Of a stretch of DNA of 29,444 nucleotides, positions 9,289 to 16,429 are shown one piece after another. Position numbers and translations under genes: made by a program. Below the pieces are notes generated by a model. It made no database searches, had not been told where the DNA came from, and saw only the letters and a list, made by a program, of their open reading frames with translations. This stretch comes from a virus. Position 1 is the stretch's first letter, and the number at the start of each line of letters is the position of its first letter. Location: the IMG/VR virus record IMGVR_UViG_3300017744_000095, positions 1-29,444 of that record. One strand, given 5' to 3'.

Positions 9289-10575
9289 TTATCGATTAAA
9301 TGGATTCTTTCTAGGAACAGGGGGAGCAGGGGCAACAGTCGGAGTTGGCGTATTCGGAGTTGGAGTCGGAGTTTGATCTGTTTGGTCAGGATTAACTATG
9401 ATATCAGGAATTAACGGATTTCTCCTACTCGGCCTATTCTTAATGTTATCAGCCATTCGACGAGCCAAAAGAGTTTTACGCTTGTCCTCCATTTCATTAT
9501 ACTGCTCTGCAATTGCTTGATTAACTCGTCGCATCCTCCACGCTAATGGTTTTGCGTTCTCTCTATCTATATTACCATCTTTATCTAGGGGAACCAGTAT
9601 CTCACCAAACACATCCATCTCTGCAGCTTCAACAACACCGATTTGCGCCCGAAGATTAGCTCCACCTTGCTTTTCTCTATCCGATGCGTTGAAATCTTGT
9701 TCTTGTTTTTCTAATCTATCAAAAGCATCTTGATAATCATTAACTGCATTACCTTTCCGCTTTAGTTTATCTTGATCAATCTTGAAAACATCGTCCTCAT
9801 AAAGTGCCGTTTGATCCGCTTCATATAGGCGATCCTCCTCTTGTTGATCTAGAAGTTGCTTTTGTAAATCTGCTTCGGCGGCAGTGGCTTTTCTATCCCC
9901 CATAGTTTTCCCAAGAGTAAGAGCCATTTGTTCTTTAGCAGTGATTTCCTTCCCACCTGCGCTGTCTTCGCTCTCAAATGCCTTTCGCATATTATCTAAG
10001 ACCTCTTTGGGCGGTCCTAGCTGTGAGACATTTAATGCATAACCAGTTGCATCGTTCTCTCTTCTAAGCTGATCTTTTCTGCTTTGTCTCTGCTTCTTAC
10101 GAAGGAGCTTTTCTTTTCGAGAATTATCAAGATCAGCTAGTCGTTTGAATTGATTATTGAGAGACGCCGTAAGTGTAGGGTCTTTTAAGCGGGTGTTTTG
10201 ATCCGCTGCTGCAAACACAATACTTTTCTTTTCCTCAAGTGTTGTGGAAGGGTCAACCATAGCTTGCTCTAAAGGACCGATTAGTTTAGTCGCTGCCTCC
10301 TCATGCTCTCTATCTTTAATAACCTGTCGTTTACGTTCTTCGAATTCAAACTGACCTCTTTCATATGCAAGATCAGCAGAACGATTCCTACGAAATTCAC
10401 TGTTAAGTTTACCAAGAAGTTCTAACTGCGGGGCGAGGACTTGCTGTCCTTTTGCTCTGACGTAGCTCGATTGAGGGCCAGTCATTCCGCTGTAGTCCGC
10501 TTGAGGGGCATTCAACCCATAAGTCCCCGCTAAAGGAGCGATGTCTCTTTTAAAATCTAAATCGTTTTCTGCCAT
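9289..10575 (-). CDS. Probable internal virion protein, helical with a Pro/Thr-rich tail
   Basis: I chose the start MAENDLDF at 10575 (428 residues). An upstream ATG at 10617 would add 14 residues, including a run of seven Asn made by an AAT repeat, and would overlap the previous gene by 26 bp. The protein is strongly charged and predicted to be mostly helical, with long Lys/Arg/Glu/Gln stretches at residues 60-360 that suggest coiled coil. It ends in a low-complexity Pro/Thr segment (TPTPTPNTPTPT) and a basic tip. No enzymatic motif is seen. It sits between another helical protein and the giant injected-type protein, which fits an internal-core or ejection protein. The function is inferred from context and composition only. 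The nearest purine-rich sequence (AAAGGA) is about 27 nt before the chosen start, so initiation may depend on coupling. Confidence 0.6.
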   Translation of the reverse strand: MAENDLDFKRDIAPLAGTYGLNAPQADYSGMTGPQSSYVRAKGQQVLAPQLELLGKLNSEFRRNRSADLAYERGQFEFEERKRQVIKDREHEEAATKLIGPLEQAMVDPSTTLEEKKSIVFAAADQNTRLKDPTLTASLNNQFKRLADLDNSRKEKLLRKKQRQSRKDQLRRENDATGYALNVSQLGPPKEVLDNMRKAFESEDSAGGKEITAKEQMALTLGKTMGDRKATAAEADLQKQLLDQQEEDRLYEADQTALYEDDVFKIDQDKLKRKGNAVNDYQDAFDRLEKQEQDFNASDREKQGGANLRAQIGVVEAAEMDVFGEILVPLDKDGNIDRENAKPLAWRMRRVNQAIAEQYNEMEDKRKTLLARRMADNIKNRPSRRNPLIPDIIVNPDQTDQTPTPTPNTPTPTVAPAPPVPRKNPFNR

Positions 10576-10579
10576 GATA

Positions 10580-10594
10580 TTATTATTATTATTA
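10580..10594 (-). repeat. Five consecutive in-frame TAA stop codons (AAT microsatellite)
   Basis: Read on the minus strand, the 318-residue gene ends CAA CAA and then TAA five times in a row (10594 down to 10580), followed by TAT C and the ATG at 10575. In the +1 frame the same tract reads as Asn codons of the extended downstream ORF. It sits exactly at the junction of two virion genes. Confidence 0.9.
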
Positions 10595-11548
10595 TTGTTG
10601 GTATCCTTTAATATCATCTCTAAGTTCGAAGAGTGACTTACCTTTTTCAGCTTCTTTCATTGTGTTCTTTCTAAGAAGTGCAGCGAGTCTTTGGTTTTCC
10701 TGACTTATCGCATCGGCTTGTTGTTGATCTGCCGCGAGTTGATCACGCATAGCTTGGTTGAATATGTTCGGAGCATCTGATTCTGGTGATGATGCCCAGT
10801 CATAGGCCACCTTCATCGCGGCTGGCCTATAACCCATTCTCTCCAATTTCCTCGCTTTTTTAAGCTGATCATTTTTGCCAGATCCTAATCTGGCCGATGC
10901 TCCTACTCCCCCTCTAGCTGTTGTGCCTAATTTAGGGCGGCTAGATGCTGTGACATCTGGAAGCTTTATCTTCATGTATTCTTTGTTCTTTGCCGTAAGA
11001 TCTGTGATGCCATCGTCTTCAATTGCTCTCTGGTCATTACGACTTAATAGTGGAAGCCCTCTATACCCAGTAGTAACTAAATTTTTAACGGGATCTTTTT
11101 TACTTATTGCTGCATCAGTTACGGACTGCTGACGATCCCGTTCTCCCGTTAACATGGAAATAAGAGATGCTGCACCATAGGCATCTCTCCTCTTGTTTAT
11201 CCGTTTATCAGTATTTTTATCAGTGAAGTTACTGAGACTCCCGTCTTTACCGTAGGCCATACCGAAGGAATTTTCTTCACTAGGAACTTCATTTTTTTTA
11301 CTGAAATCTCTAGGTATATTGAACCCCGCCATGTCCGCAAAGCTTTTATACTTATCTTTAGATGTAGGCCCAATAGGGTTGAGAGCTGCTTGCTTACGAG
11401 TTTGGATTGAGTTGTCGTCTGAAACCTCGTTAAAATAACTAAGCAAATCATTGACCCCATCTAAACCTTTACGCTTCTCCTTTTTCTCAGGTGGCCCCAC
11501 AAAAGCGTCTTTCATGTTGTAGATATCTTCAGTAAAATCAAATGCCAT
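10592..11548 (-). CDS. Probable internal virion protein, Gln/Lys-rich
   Basis: This is a 318-residue hydrophilic protein with no recognised enzyme motif. The N-terminal half is low in hydrophobics and rich in Lys, Asp and Ser, so it is probably partly disordered. The C-terminal third (about 215-318) is helical and Gln/Ala-rich, for example DQLAADQQQADAISQEN, which suggests a coiled coil. It follows the terminase by 10 bp from stop to start and precedes a second helical protein and the giant polyvalent protein. By position and composition it is a candidate internal-core or scaffold protein, but this is inference. The start ATG 11548 has no adjacent Shine-Dalgarno sequence. A strong promoter-like pair of boxes ends only 7 bp before it. 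Confidence 0.6.
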   Translation of the reverse strand: MAFDFTEDIYNMKDAFVGPPEKKEKRKGLDGVNDLLSYFNEVSDDNSIQTRKQAALNPIGPTSKDKYKSFADMAGFNIPRDFSKKNEVPSEENSFGMAYGKDGSLSNFTDKNTDKRINKRRDAYGAASLISMLTGERDRQQSVTDAAISKKDPVKNLVTTGYRGLPLLSRNDQRAIEDDGITDLTAKNKEYMKIKLPDVTASSRPKLGTTARGGVGASARLGSGKNDQLKKARKLERMGYRPAAMKVAYDWASSPESDAPNIFNQAMRDQLAADQQQADAISQENQRLAALLRKNTMKEAEKGKSLFELRDDIKGYQQ

Positions 11549-11555
11549 AATTAAA

Positions 11556-11584
11556 AGTATAGAGTTTTACCTTATGAAAGTCAA
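11556..11584 (-). promoter_or_regulatory. Sigma70-like promoter giving a nearly leaderless mRNA
   Basis: On the minus strand, TTGACT (11584-11579), a 17-bp spacer and TATACT (11561-11556) match sigma70 -35 and -10 boxes at 5/6 each. The ATG of the 318-residue gene begins 7 bp after the -10 box, so the expected start of transcription falls within 1-2 nt of the start codon. The -35 box overlaps the terminase stop codon. A similar arrangement precedes the gene at 24373. Confidence 0.5.
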
Positions 11585-13368
11585 TCGACTAGAGATGCGT
11601 CAGGATTCTGCAAAGCACCACTCAAAAACTTCATCGAACGTCTAGGTCCGTTATGCAGTTTATCCCCGTCCTTTGGTGGATCTACGGCTACTAACCCCAA
11701 TCTTTGACGCGCACAATCGAGAGCAAGAAAAGCGGCATCGGCAAGGTCAGGACTCCTACCGAATCTAGCTTTGAACTCTGGCTTGGATTCTATCTTCATT
11801 CGAAGGGTCGATCCTTTCACATGATCGTAGTTCCTCGCTGTGATTTCTTGAGCGAGGTCGCTGTTCACTCCATAAACCTGCCGTGTTCTCATCAATTCTT
11901 TCCCGACAAACCACAGTTCTGAAACCCTGTTTACGTAGAGTTCAGTCCCGATCATCTGACTATTCGCGCTAACTCTCTTATCACTAGCTTTCCCACCAAA
12001 AGAAATACGCATGAATCGATTCGACCACTCGCCAGCTAGGACATCGCAAAAGGGAGCCCCCGCTCCCGTGGCATCAACGCTGACATTCTCTGGTAGGATC
12101 TTTAGCTTTTCGCAATGCTCTCGAATCTGTCTCACTATCTGGTAGGTTCGAGGGACTGCTTTATTTGTCGCATCATCATTAAGATGAATGGCTTTACCAA
12201 ACTCCAACACATACTGACCAGAGGAACTGTAGCCACACTTAGCTGTGTAAAGTATGGTTCTATCACCACCATTAGTAAATGCGGGGTCAATCCCACATAA
12301 ATTAATCGGAGAACCTCTCCACTCAACTGCATTCAAAGCTCCCGTATTAGCGAGTTCATTCTCTGTGTAGATGCCTGTGGTTTCATCACTATCAAAAAAT
12401 ACAGCGCGAACCATTCGCATGTAGCCCCTACTCTCTACACCCAGTAGAGCTTTATCTTCTGCAAGCTTCTCCGCTGTGGGTAGCCAAGGATATATGACTT
12501 CACCCGCCAAAATGTTTGGGGATCTCTCACCATCTAGCCGTAGATACTTACCATTCCATTTTGTGTCCCACCCATCTGCGGTGTTAGTATCCACACTGTC
12601 CCACCCATCTTTGGGGGTGGACCATATACCAAACGCATCAAACCTTGAGTTGGGGTTACTCATCCCAATCATCTGAAAGGAGGGGTTTTTAGACAAGTTC
12701 GTGAGTCCAGCGTTCAAAATTGCTTCAGATAATTCTGATAGCTCATCGCCAATAAGTATGACTCTCTTCTGTTTGATTCCGATAAACTTACCAACTGCTT
12801 CCTTAGTCTTACTCTTCTCCGCTGAAATCAGCGATAGTCCTGCTCGCTCAATTAAAATACCCTTCTCATTAACGTAAGATACATTGCCTATTGAATCGCG
12901 TATCTTGATTGGTGCATCATCTATCACGGACAGTAGAGAAATTACACTACCCCAGATTCGTTTACGAGCTTCACGAAGTGTGGTGGATGTCATCAACACT
13001 AGCGTATCTTGAGGTTGGGATAAAAAGTTAACGATCCCCCACGCTGCCATAATGTGGGATTTACCAGATGAAGCAGAACCACCAACGGCTAAGTATTTAT
13101 TTTCCAATGCGGCCTTTACCATCAACTCTGCCCACGGATGTCTGACACAGAGTTTTTCTGGTAACTCTTCGTTGTTCCAAAGTTCGTCGCATATTCTCCA
13201 GAAATAATATTCTCTAGCTACAGAAGTTTCGTGGTTAGCAAACCCATACAGGAGTGCAGTAATTAGACTAGTAGGCGGGAGTTGAAACCCACCAACATCC
13301 ATCTTCTTTGTCTTAGCATCGATGCGCGGTTCTAGTAACTGCTTGCTCCGCTCTTGTTTTAAAGCCAT
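11581..13368 (-). CDS. terL: Terminase large subunit (ATPase and nuclease)
   Basis: This is the motor that packages DNA into the procapsid. I chose MALKQ at 13368 (595 residues) as the start, because the 23-residue upstream extension would overlap the divergent gene at 13393. In this numbering the Walker A motif is GGSASSGKS (about 96-104). Walker B is VILIGDE (D208, E209). The RNase H-fold nuclease has acidic residues in GIDPAF (D361), SVDATGAG (D432) and SPDLADAAF (D540, D544). Length and motif order are normal for TerL. It is the first gene of the minus-strand operon towards the giant protein. Its presumed small subunit is encoded on the other strand, 24 bp away, which is unusual. Confidence 0.95.
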   Translation of the reverse strand: MALKQERSKQLLEPRIDAKTKKMDVGGFQLPPTSLITALLYGFANHETSVAREYYFWRICDELWNNEELPEKLCVRHPWAELMVKAALENKYLAVGGSASSGKSHIMAAWGIVNFLSQPQDTLVLMTSTTLREARKRIWGSVISLLSVIDDAPIKIRDSIGNVSYVNEKGILIERAGLSLISAEKSKTKEAVGKFIGIKQKRVILIGDELSELSEAILNAGLTNLSKNPSFQMIGMSNPNSRFDAFGIWSTPKDGWDSVDTNTADGWDTKWNGKYLRLDGERSPNILAGEVIYPWLPTAEKLAEDKALLGVESRGYMRMVRAVFFDSDETTGIYTENELANTGALNAVEWRGSPINLCGIDPAFTNGGDRTILYTAKCGYSSSGQYVLEFGKAIHLNDDATNKAVPRTYQIVRQIREHCEKLKILPENVSVDATGAGAPFCDVLAGEWSNRFMRISFGGKASDKRVSANSQMIGTELYVNRVSELWFVGKELMRTRQVYGVNSDLAQEITARNYDHVKGSTLRMKIESKPEFKARFGRSPDLADAAFLALDCARQRLGLVAVDPPKDGDKLHNGPRRSMKFLSGALQNPDASLVD

Positions 13369-13371
13369 AAT
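13343..13371 (+). promoter_or_regulatory. Possible promoter for the plus-strand packaging/replication block
   Basis: TTGCTC (13343-13348), a 17-bp spacer and CATAAT (13366-13371) give a weak -35 and a good -10 match. Transcription would start near 13378, about 15 nt before the ATG at 13393. It lies inside the 5' end of terL. No better candidate was seen in the 24-bp divergent gap, which is AT-rich. Confidence 0.3.
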
Positions 13372-13392
13372 GTTGATGCAGAATATATCTAT

Positions 13393-13953
13393 ATGAGCGG
13401 GAATCCTAAAGAAGAAATTCAAGAACGTGCTGTGCAAATGTATCGGGCTGATTGGAAGACGGCAGCTATTGCTAAGGAGTTAGGTGTGCATGCAGGAACA
13501 GTAAGGAGGTGGTTTAAGAAAAGAGGCATCCCTGCTAAAAAATCAGGTCTGGTTAGGAACGAGCAAATTGAAGGTGAGGAAACACCCATCGAGCAGAACT
13601 TCGAGAACATGACGGATGAGGCTGTGATGCGAGCGAAACACGATGCACGAATCAAGGAGGAACAAGACATCCTTGAGATCGCCGAGAGTCAGGCAAGCCC
13701 CGCCGATAAGTATCAGAACTATATGGCGATGGCGGCAATCCGACTAGCGAGAGATGGGATGAAGAACATCAACGCACCTAAGAATGTGAGGGAGCTTTCA
13801 GAACTTGACCAATTGATACGAAGAAATTTAGGTCTGAACTCTAAGACCGGAGGGGGCGCTGCCAGCAAAATGCAGATCGACATCTCGATCCTTAACAACA
13901 AGAAAGCGGATCGCGGTGAAGGAACCATAATCGATATTCAAAGCGATGATTAA
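13393..13953 (+). CDS. Probable terminase small subunit (HTH protein)
   Basis: The protein has 186 residues. Residues about 5-50 form a helix-turn-helix of the type found in terminase small subunits and transposase-like regulators (AAIAKELGVHAGTVRRWFKK), followed by a basic stretch. A helical region (about 70-155) contains ASPADKYQNYMAMAAIRLA and ELDQLIRRNLGL, similar to the oligomerisation region of TerS proteins. It is encoded head-to-head with terL, 24 bp apart. TerS recognises the phage packaging site and recruits TerL. The alternative is a transcriptional regulator controlling the divergent pair. I favour TerS from the domain order and position, with moderate certainty. No Shine-Dalgarno sequence is seen. 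Confidence 0.6.
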   Translation: MSGNPKEEIQERAVQMYRADWKTAAIAKELGVHAGTVRRWFKKRGIPAKKSGLVRNEQIEGEETPIEQNFENMTDEAVMRAKHDARIKEEQDILEIAESQASPADKYQNYMAMAAIRLARDGMKNINAPKNVRELSELDQLIRRNLGLNSKTGGGAASKMQIDISILNNKKADRGEGTIIDIQSDD

Positions 13954-14287
13954 CAGTTTTGATTCTTTCTCATGGGACTACAGCCCCAACAAAGATCCTT
14001 ATTCTAACAGATCCAAATCAACCCCAGAAAATTTATTTGATGAAGATGATGATAATCTGTCTGAAATAATATTTTTTGGACAACTTGAGGAGGCTTTATT
14101 AGGCGTTGTAGAACAGATGGATAAGCCACCTATTGCTTGCTATTCAAGCGCAGTCTCTATAACTATTCTTAAAACAGAACATGGACTAACCGAAGAGGAT
14201 GCTAAGTTTGCACTTAAAAAACTTATGGATGTAGACTTAGGTGAATTTGCCCCCTGTTTCCTAGATACTAGTATTGTAAAAGAATGA
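13946..14287 (+). CDS. Uncharacterised acidic protein
   Basis: This 113-residue protein belongs to no family I recognise. It is acidic, with a disordered-looking N-terminal third (Ser/Asn/Asp-rich, including FDEDDDN near residue 32) and a helical remainder containing GQLEEALLGVVEQM and LTEEDAKFALKKLM. The last segment resembles a small winged-helix-like or adaptor fold, but this is only an impression. Its start overlaps the preceding gene by 8 bp and its end overlaps the next by 4 bp, so it is probably translated by coupling within the plus-strand operon. Confidence 0.65.
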   Translation: MINSFDSFSWDYSPNKDPYSNRSKSTPENLFDEDDDNLSEIIFFGQLEEALLGVVEQMDKPPIACYSSAVSITILKTEHGLTEEDAKFALKKLMDVDLGEFAPCFLDTSIVKE

Positions 14288-14514
14288 AATTTTTTGATAA
14301 CAAAGAAGTTGTAAGTGATCCAGAAGTCTTGATACGAACGGAGCGTGATGACGGCGACTTTGATTTTACTGTTAAGAAACTTGAAGGTGCGTTCTATAAA
14401 GTGGTTCCGTCTAATGCGAGAGAAATTCTTTTCTTAAAACAACTCAAGAAGAACGTATTTAAATACACCCCCGCAACAGGCGATGGATTAATTGTCACCT
14501 TAAACGTGCTGTGA
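14284..14514 (+). CDS. Uncharacterised small protein
   Basis: This 76-residue protein belongs to no family I recognise. It mixes acidic and aromatic residues (DDGDFDFTVKKLEGAFYKVV) and may be a small beta-rich fold. It has no membrane segment and no cysteines. It overlaps the gene before by 4 bp (ATGA) and the resolvase gene after it by 4 bp. The tight placement and the open frame support it as real; the function is unknown. Confidence 0.6.
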   Translation: MKFFDNKEVVSDPEVLIRTERDDGDFDFTVKKLEGAFYKVVPSNAREILFLKQLKKNVFKYTPATGDGLIVTLNVL

Positions 14515-15005
14515 TTGTAGGAGTTGATAACGGCTTAGACGGTGGTCTCGTCGCTATCTCTGATCATGGTTTGATCATTGATAAGATTGCGATGCCTACA
14601 AAGCAGATGTCAAAAAAGCGTGAGATTGATGTCAGAGAAATTAAGAAGTGGTTGATGTATTTAAACACGCCATTCTTACTAGCTATCGAAGAGCCACTAG
14701 CCCACGCTAAAAGTTCTCAAGCTGTTCGATCTATGGCATTGAGCTTCGGCAAACTTCTGGGCATGGCAGAGACATGCGATTTTGATGTCTGCCGTGTCTC
14801 AGTTCACAAGTGGCAGAAGGCGATCTTAGGATTCCGACCAAAAGGGACAACTAAGAAAACCGCTCTCGCCAAGGCTGAAGCTATAGCGCCAGATGAGAAC
14901 TGGTTAAAAAACAAGAGGTGTAGAACCCCCCACGATGGAATGGTTGATGCGTTCCTGATTGCCCGTTATATTTGGGAAGGGAAAAAAATTGAAGAAAGTT
15001 CTTGA
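14511..15005 (+). CDS. RuvC-like Holliday junction resolvase
   Basis: This is a structure-specific endonuclease with the RNase H fold, expected to cut Holliday or other branched DNA during recombination, or before packaging. It has 164 residues and starts at GTG. The acidic catalytic set of the family is visible: VGVDNG (D6) on the first strand, LAIEEP (E60/E61) in the middle, and HDGMVDAFLIARY (D142, D146) on the C-terminal helix. Length is normal for phage RuvC-like enzymes. The start overlaps the previous gene by 4 bp, and the next gene begins 30 bp later. It lies upstream of the Fe-S nuclease and ssDNA-binding protein, consistent with a recombination set. Confidence 0.8.
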   Translation: MIVGVDNGLDGGLVAISDHGLIIDKIAMPTKQMSKKREIDVREIKKWLMYLNTPFLLAIEEPLAHAKSSQAVRSMALSFGKLLGMAETCDFDVCRVSVHKWQKAILGFRPKGTTKKTALAKAEAIAPDENWLKNKRCRTPHDGMVDAFLIARYIWEGKKIEESS

Positions 15006-15035
15006 GTAACTTTTCGGGTCTGCCATGTTCCGTTC

Positions 15036-15257
15036 ATGGCAAGAATACAAAAGATCACAAGATCAGATAAGCACCACCAATATGCTGAGAAACATATGGC
15101 CTTTTCTGATGCGGGGGGTATGGAATTACGAGACTACTTTGCAGGACAAGTTTTGTCCCGCATCATATCTGAAGATGACGATATGCGGGATGTTGCTAAT
15201 TACGCATATGATATGGCAGACTGGATGATGGCAGTCAGAGATGAGCGTTCCATGTAA
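15036..15257 (+). CDS. Small conserved phage protein of unknown function
   Basis: The protein has 73 residues. The segment GGMELRDYFAGQVL followed by an acidic helix and YDMADWMMAVRDER matches a pattern I recall in many small phage proteins of unknown function (GMxLRDYFA). It is soluble, with no cysteines. Its stop codon overlaps the start of the downstream nuclease gene (TAATG), so translation is probably coupled. An alternative frame at 15025-15228 is not supported. Confidence 0.7.
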   Translation: MARIQKITRSDKHHQYAEKHMAFSDAGGMELRDYFAGQVLSRIISEDDDMRDVANYAYDMADWMMAVRDERSM

Positions 15258-16378
15258 TGAGTGCTCAACCTAATCACACAGAGAGAGGACACGCTGAGTT
15301 TTCTCCCAGCCAGCTAAAATATTTAGCAGGGTGTTCTGGCTATCAAGGTCGTAGTGGCACTAATGCAGCAGCAGCTATGGGAACACGCATCCACGAAGCG
15401 TTGGAGATCGAAGACCCATCCAATCTTCAAAGCGAGGAAGAGGTAAGTATCTACAATGAGATACTCACGGATCAAACCGAATACTTAGCAAACTACAAAG
15501 ACAATAGGAGGTTAACGGAGGAACACGCTGAGATTCAACTTGATGTCAAACTCGAAGGAACTGAAACTTACGGAACTTGCGATTACCTGTGCATCTTCGA
15601 TAACGTCGATGGAGTCTTAATTGATTACAAAACAGGTATCTCCAAGATAGATACTCCAGCTAAAAACTTTCAAGCGAAAGCCTACACCGTTGGTTGTTTT
15701 CAAAAATACCCAGAACTCACCTGCATTGACTTTGTTTTCTTTGTCCCGCAGCGAAACGAAATATTATCAGATACGTTCTACCGAGAAGACCTCGATGAGT
15801 TAATCGAAGAGTTATCAGACGTAATTTTAAAAGCAGAAAAGGTTCGCCCCAAATGGGAGACGGGGACTCCCAGTCTGGAAGAACTGACCCCGACTGTCGA
15901 TTGCAGGTTCTGCAAGCATGAAGATACCTGCCCAGCCCTCGGTGGATTAGTTGTTGAAGTTGCTAAAAAAGTAGACCCTCAACTACCTGACGTTGATCTA
16001 GATACAGTTGAAGATCCAGAAGTGGTGGAGCAACTCTACATGATTGCAAAGATTGTTACCAACTGGGCAGATCGTTTCAAGAAAAGGGCTATTAAACTAG
16101 CAGAAGATGGAATCGAATACCCCACTCTCCGTCTCAAAACGATGAGGGGGCGAAGAAACGTGACTGACTCAGATACATTTTTAAAGATTGCTAAAGATTT
16201 TGGGGTTGATAGTGAAGAAGTTTTACGCCATGTATCTCTGCCGCTTGCCAAGATTGCGAAGGCTGTGGGAGACACGGCAGAGAAAGGTGAGAAGAAAAGA
16301 CAATCAGATCAATTTTTAGATGCCTGTAATGACTCAGGTATTATTGAAGAATCTGCTCCTCGACGAACTTTGTCGTAG
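15257..16378 (+). CDS. Cas4/RecB-like PD-(D/E)XK exonuclease with an Fe-S cluster
   Basis: This is a 373-residue nuclease expected to resect DNA ends during phage recombination or replication. Residues about 15-48 hold FSPSQLKYLAGC and TRIHEALE (H46), the conserved RecB-family N-terminal motif. The catalytic core is GTCDYL (D109) and LIDYKTG (D123, K125). Four cysteines (C26, C216, C219, C225), the last three in CRFCKHEDTC, are spaced like the 4Fe-4S clusters of Cas4, AddB and Dna2. The C-terminal 130 residues are helical and basic, probably for DNA binding. It starts at TAATG, coupled to the small gene before it, and is followed by a putative ssDNA-binding protein. That pairing fits a 5'-end resection and annealing module, which is inferred. 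Confidence 0.85.
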   Translation: MSAQPNHTERGHAEFSPSQLKYLAGCSGYQGRSGTNAAAAMGTRIHEALEIEDPSNLQSEEEVSIYNEILTDQTEYLANYKDNRRLTEEHAEIQLDVKLEGTETYGTCDYLCIFDNVDGVLIDYKTGISKIDTPAKNFQAKAYTVGCFQKYPELTCIDFVFFVPQRNEILSDTFYREDLDELIEELSDVILKAEKVRPKWETGTPSLEELTPTVDCRFCKHEDTCPALGGLVVEVAKKVDPQLPDVDLDTVEDPEVVEQLYMIAKIVTNWADRFKKRAIKLAEDGIEYPTLRLKTMRGRRNVTDSDTFLKIAKDFGVDSEEVLRHVSLPLAKIAKAVGDTAEKGEKKRQSDQFLDACNDSGIIEESAPRRTLS

Positions 16379-16390
16379 AGCAAAAACAAA

Positions 16391-16429
16391 GAAACAAGAA
16401 ACATCGAAACATAGAAACATCGAAACATG
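16391..16429 (+). repeat. Tandem GAAACAT(N) 8-bp repeat ending in the start codon of the next gene
   Basis: GAAACAA (16391-16397) is followed by four units of GAAACAT plus C, A, C and G. The last unit (16422-16429) contributes the ATG start of the next gene. The tract is purine/adenine-rich, without a Shine-Dalgarno sequence, and fills the whole 48-bp intergenic gap together with A-rich sequence. Confidence 0.9.

Noticed and set aside
13369-13437. 23-residue N-terminal extension of terL
   Set aside because: It would overlap the divergent HTH gene, and the added residues are hydrophobic and unlike TerL N-termini.
15025-15228. 67-codon ORF overlapping the small conserved protein in another frame
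   Set aside because: The frame at 15036 matches a recurring phage protein pattern and couples to the next gene; this one does not.
16391-16429. GAAACAT repeats as a possible CRISPR array
   Set aside because: The units are 8 bp and directly adjacent, with no spacers.
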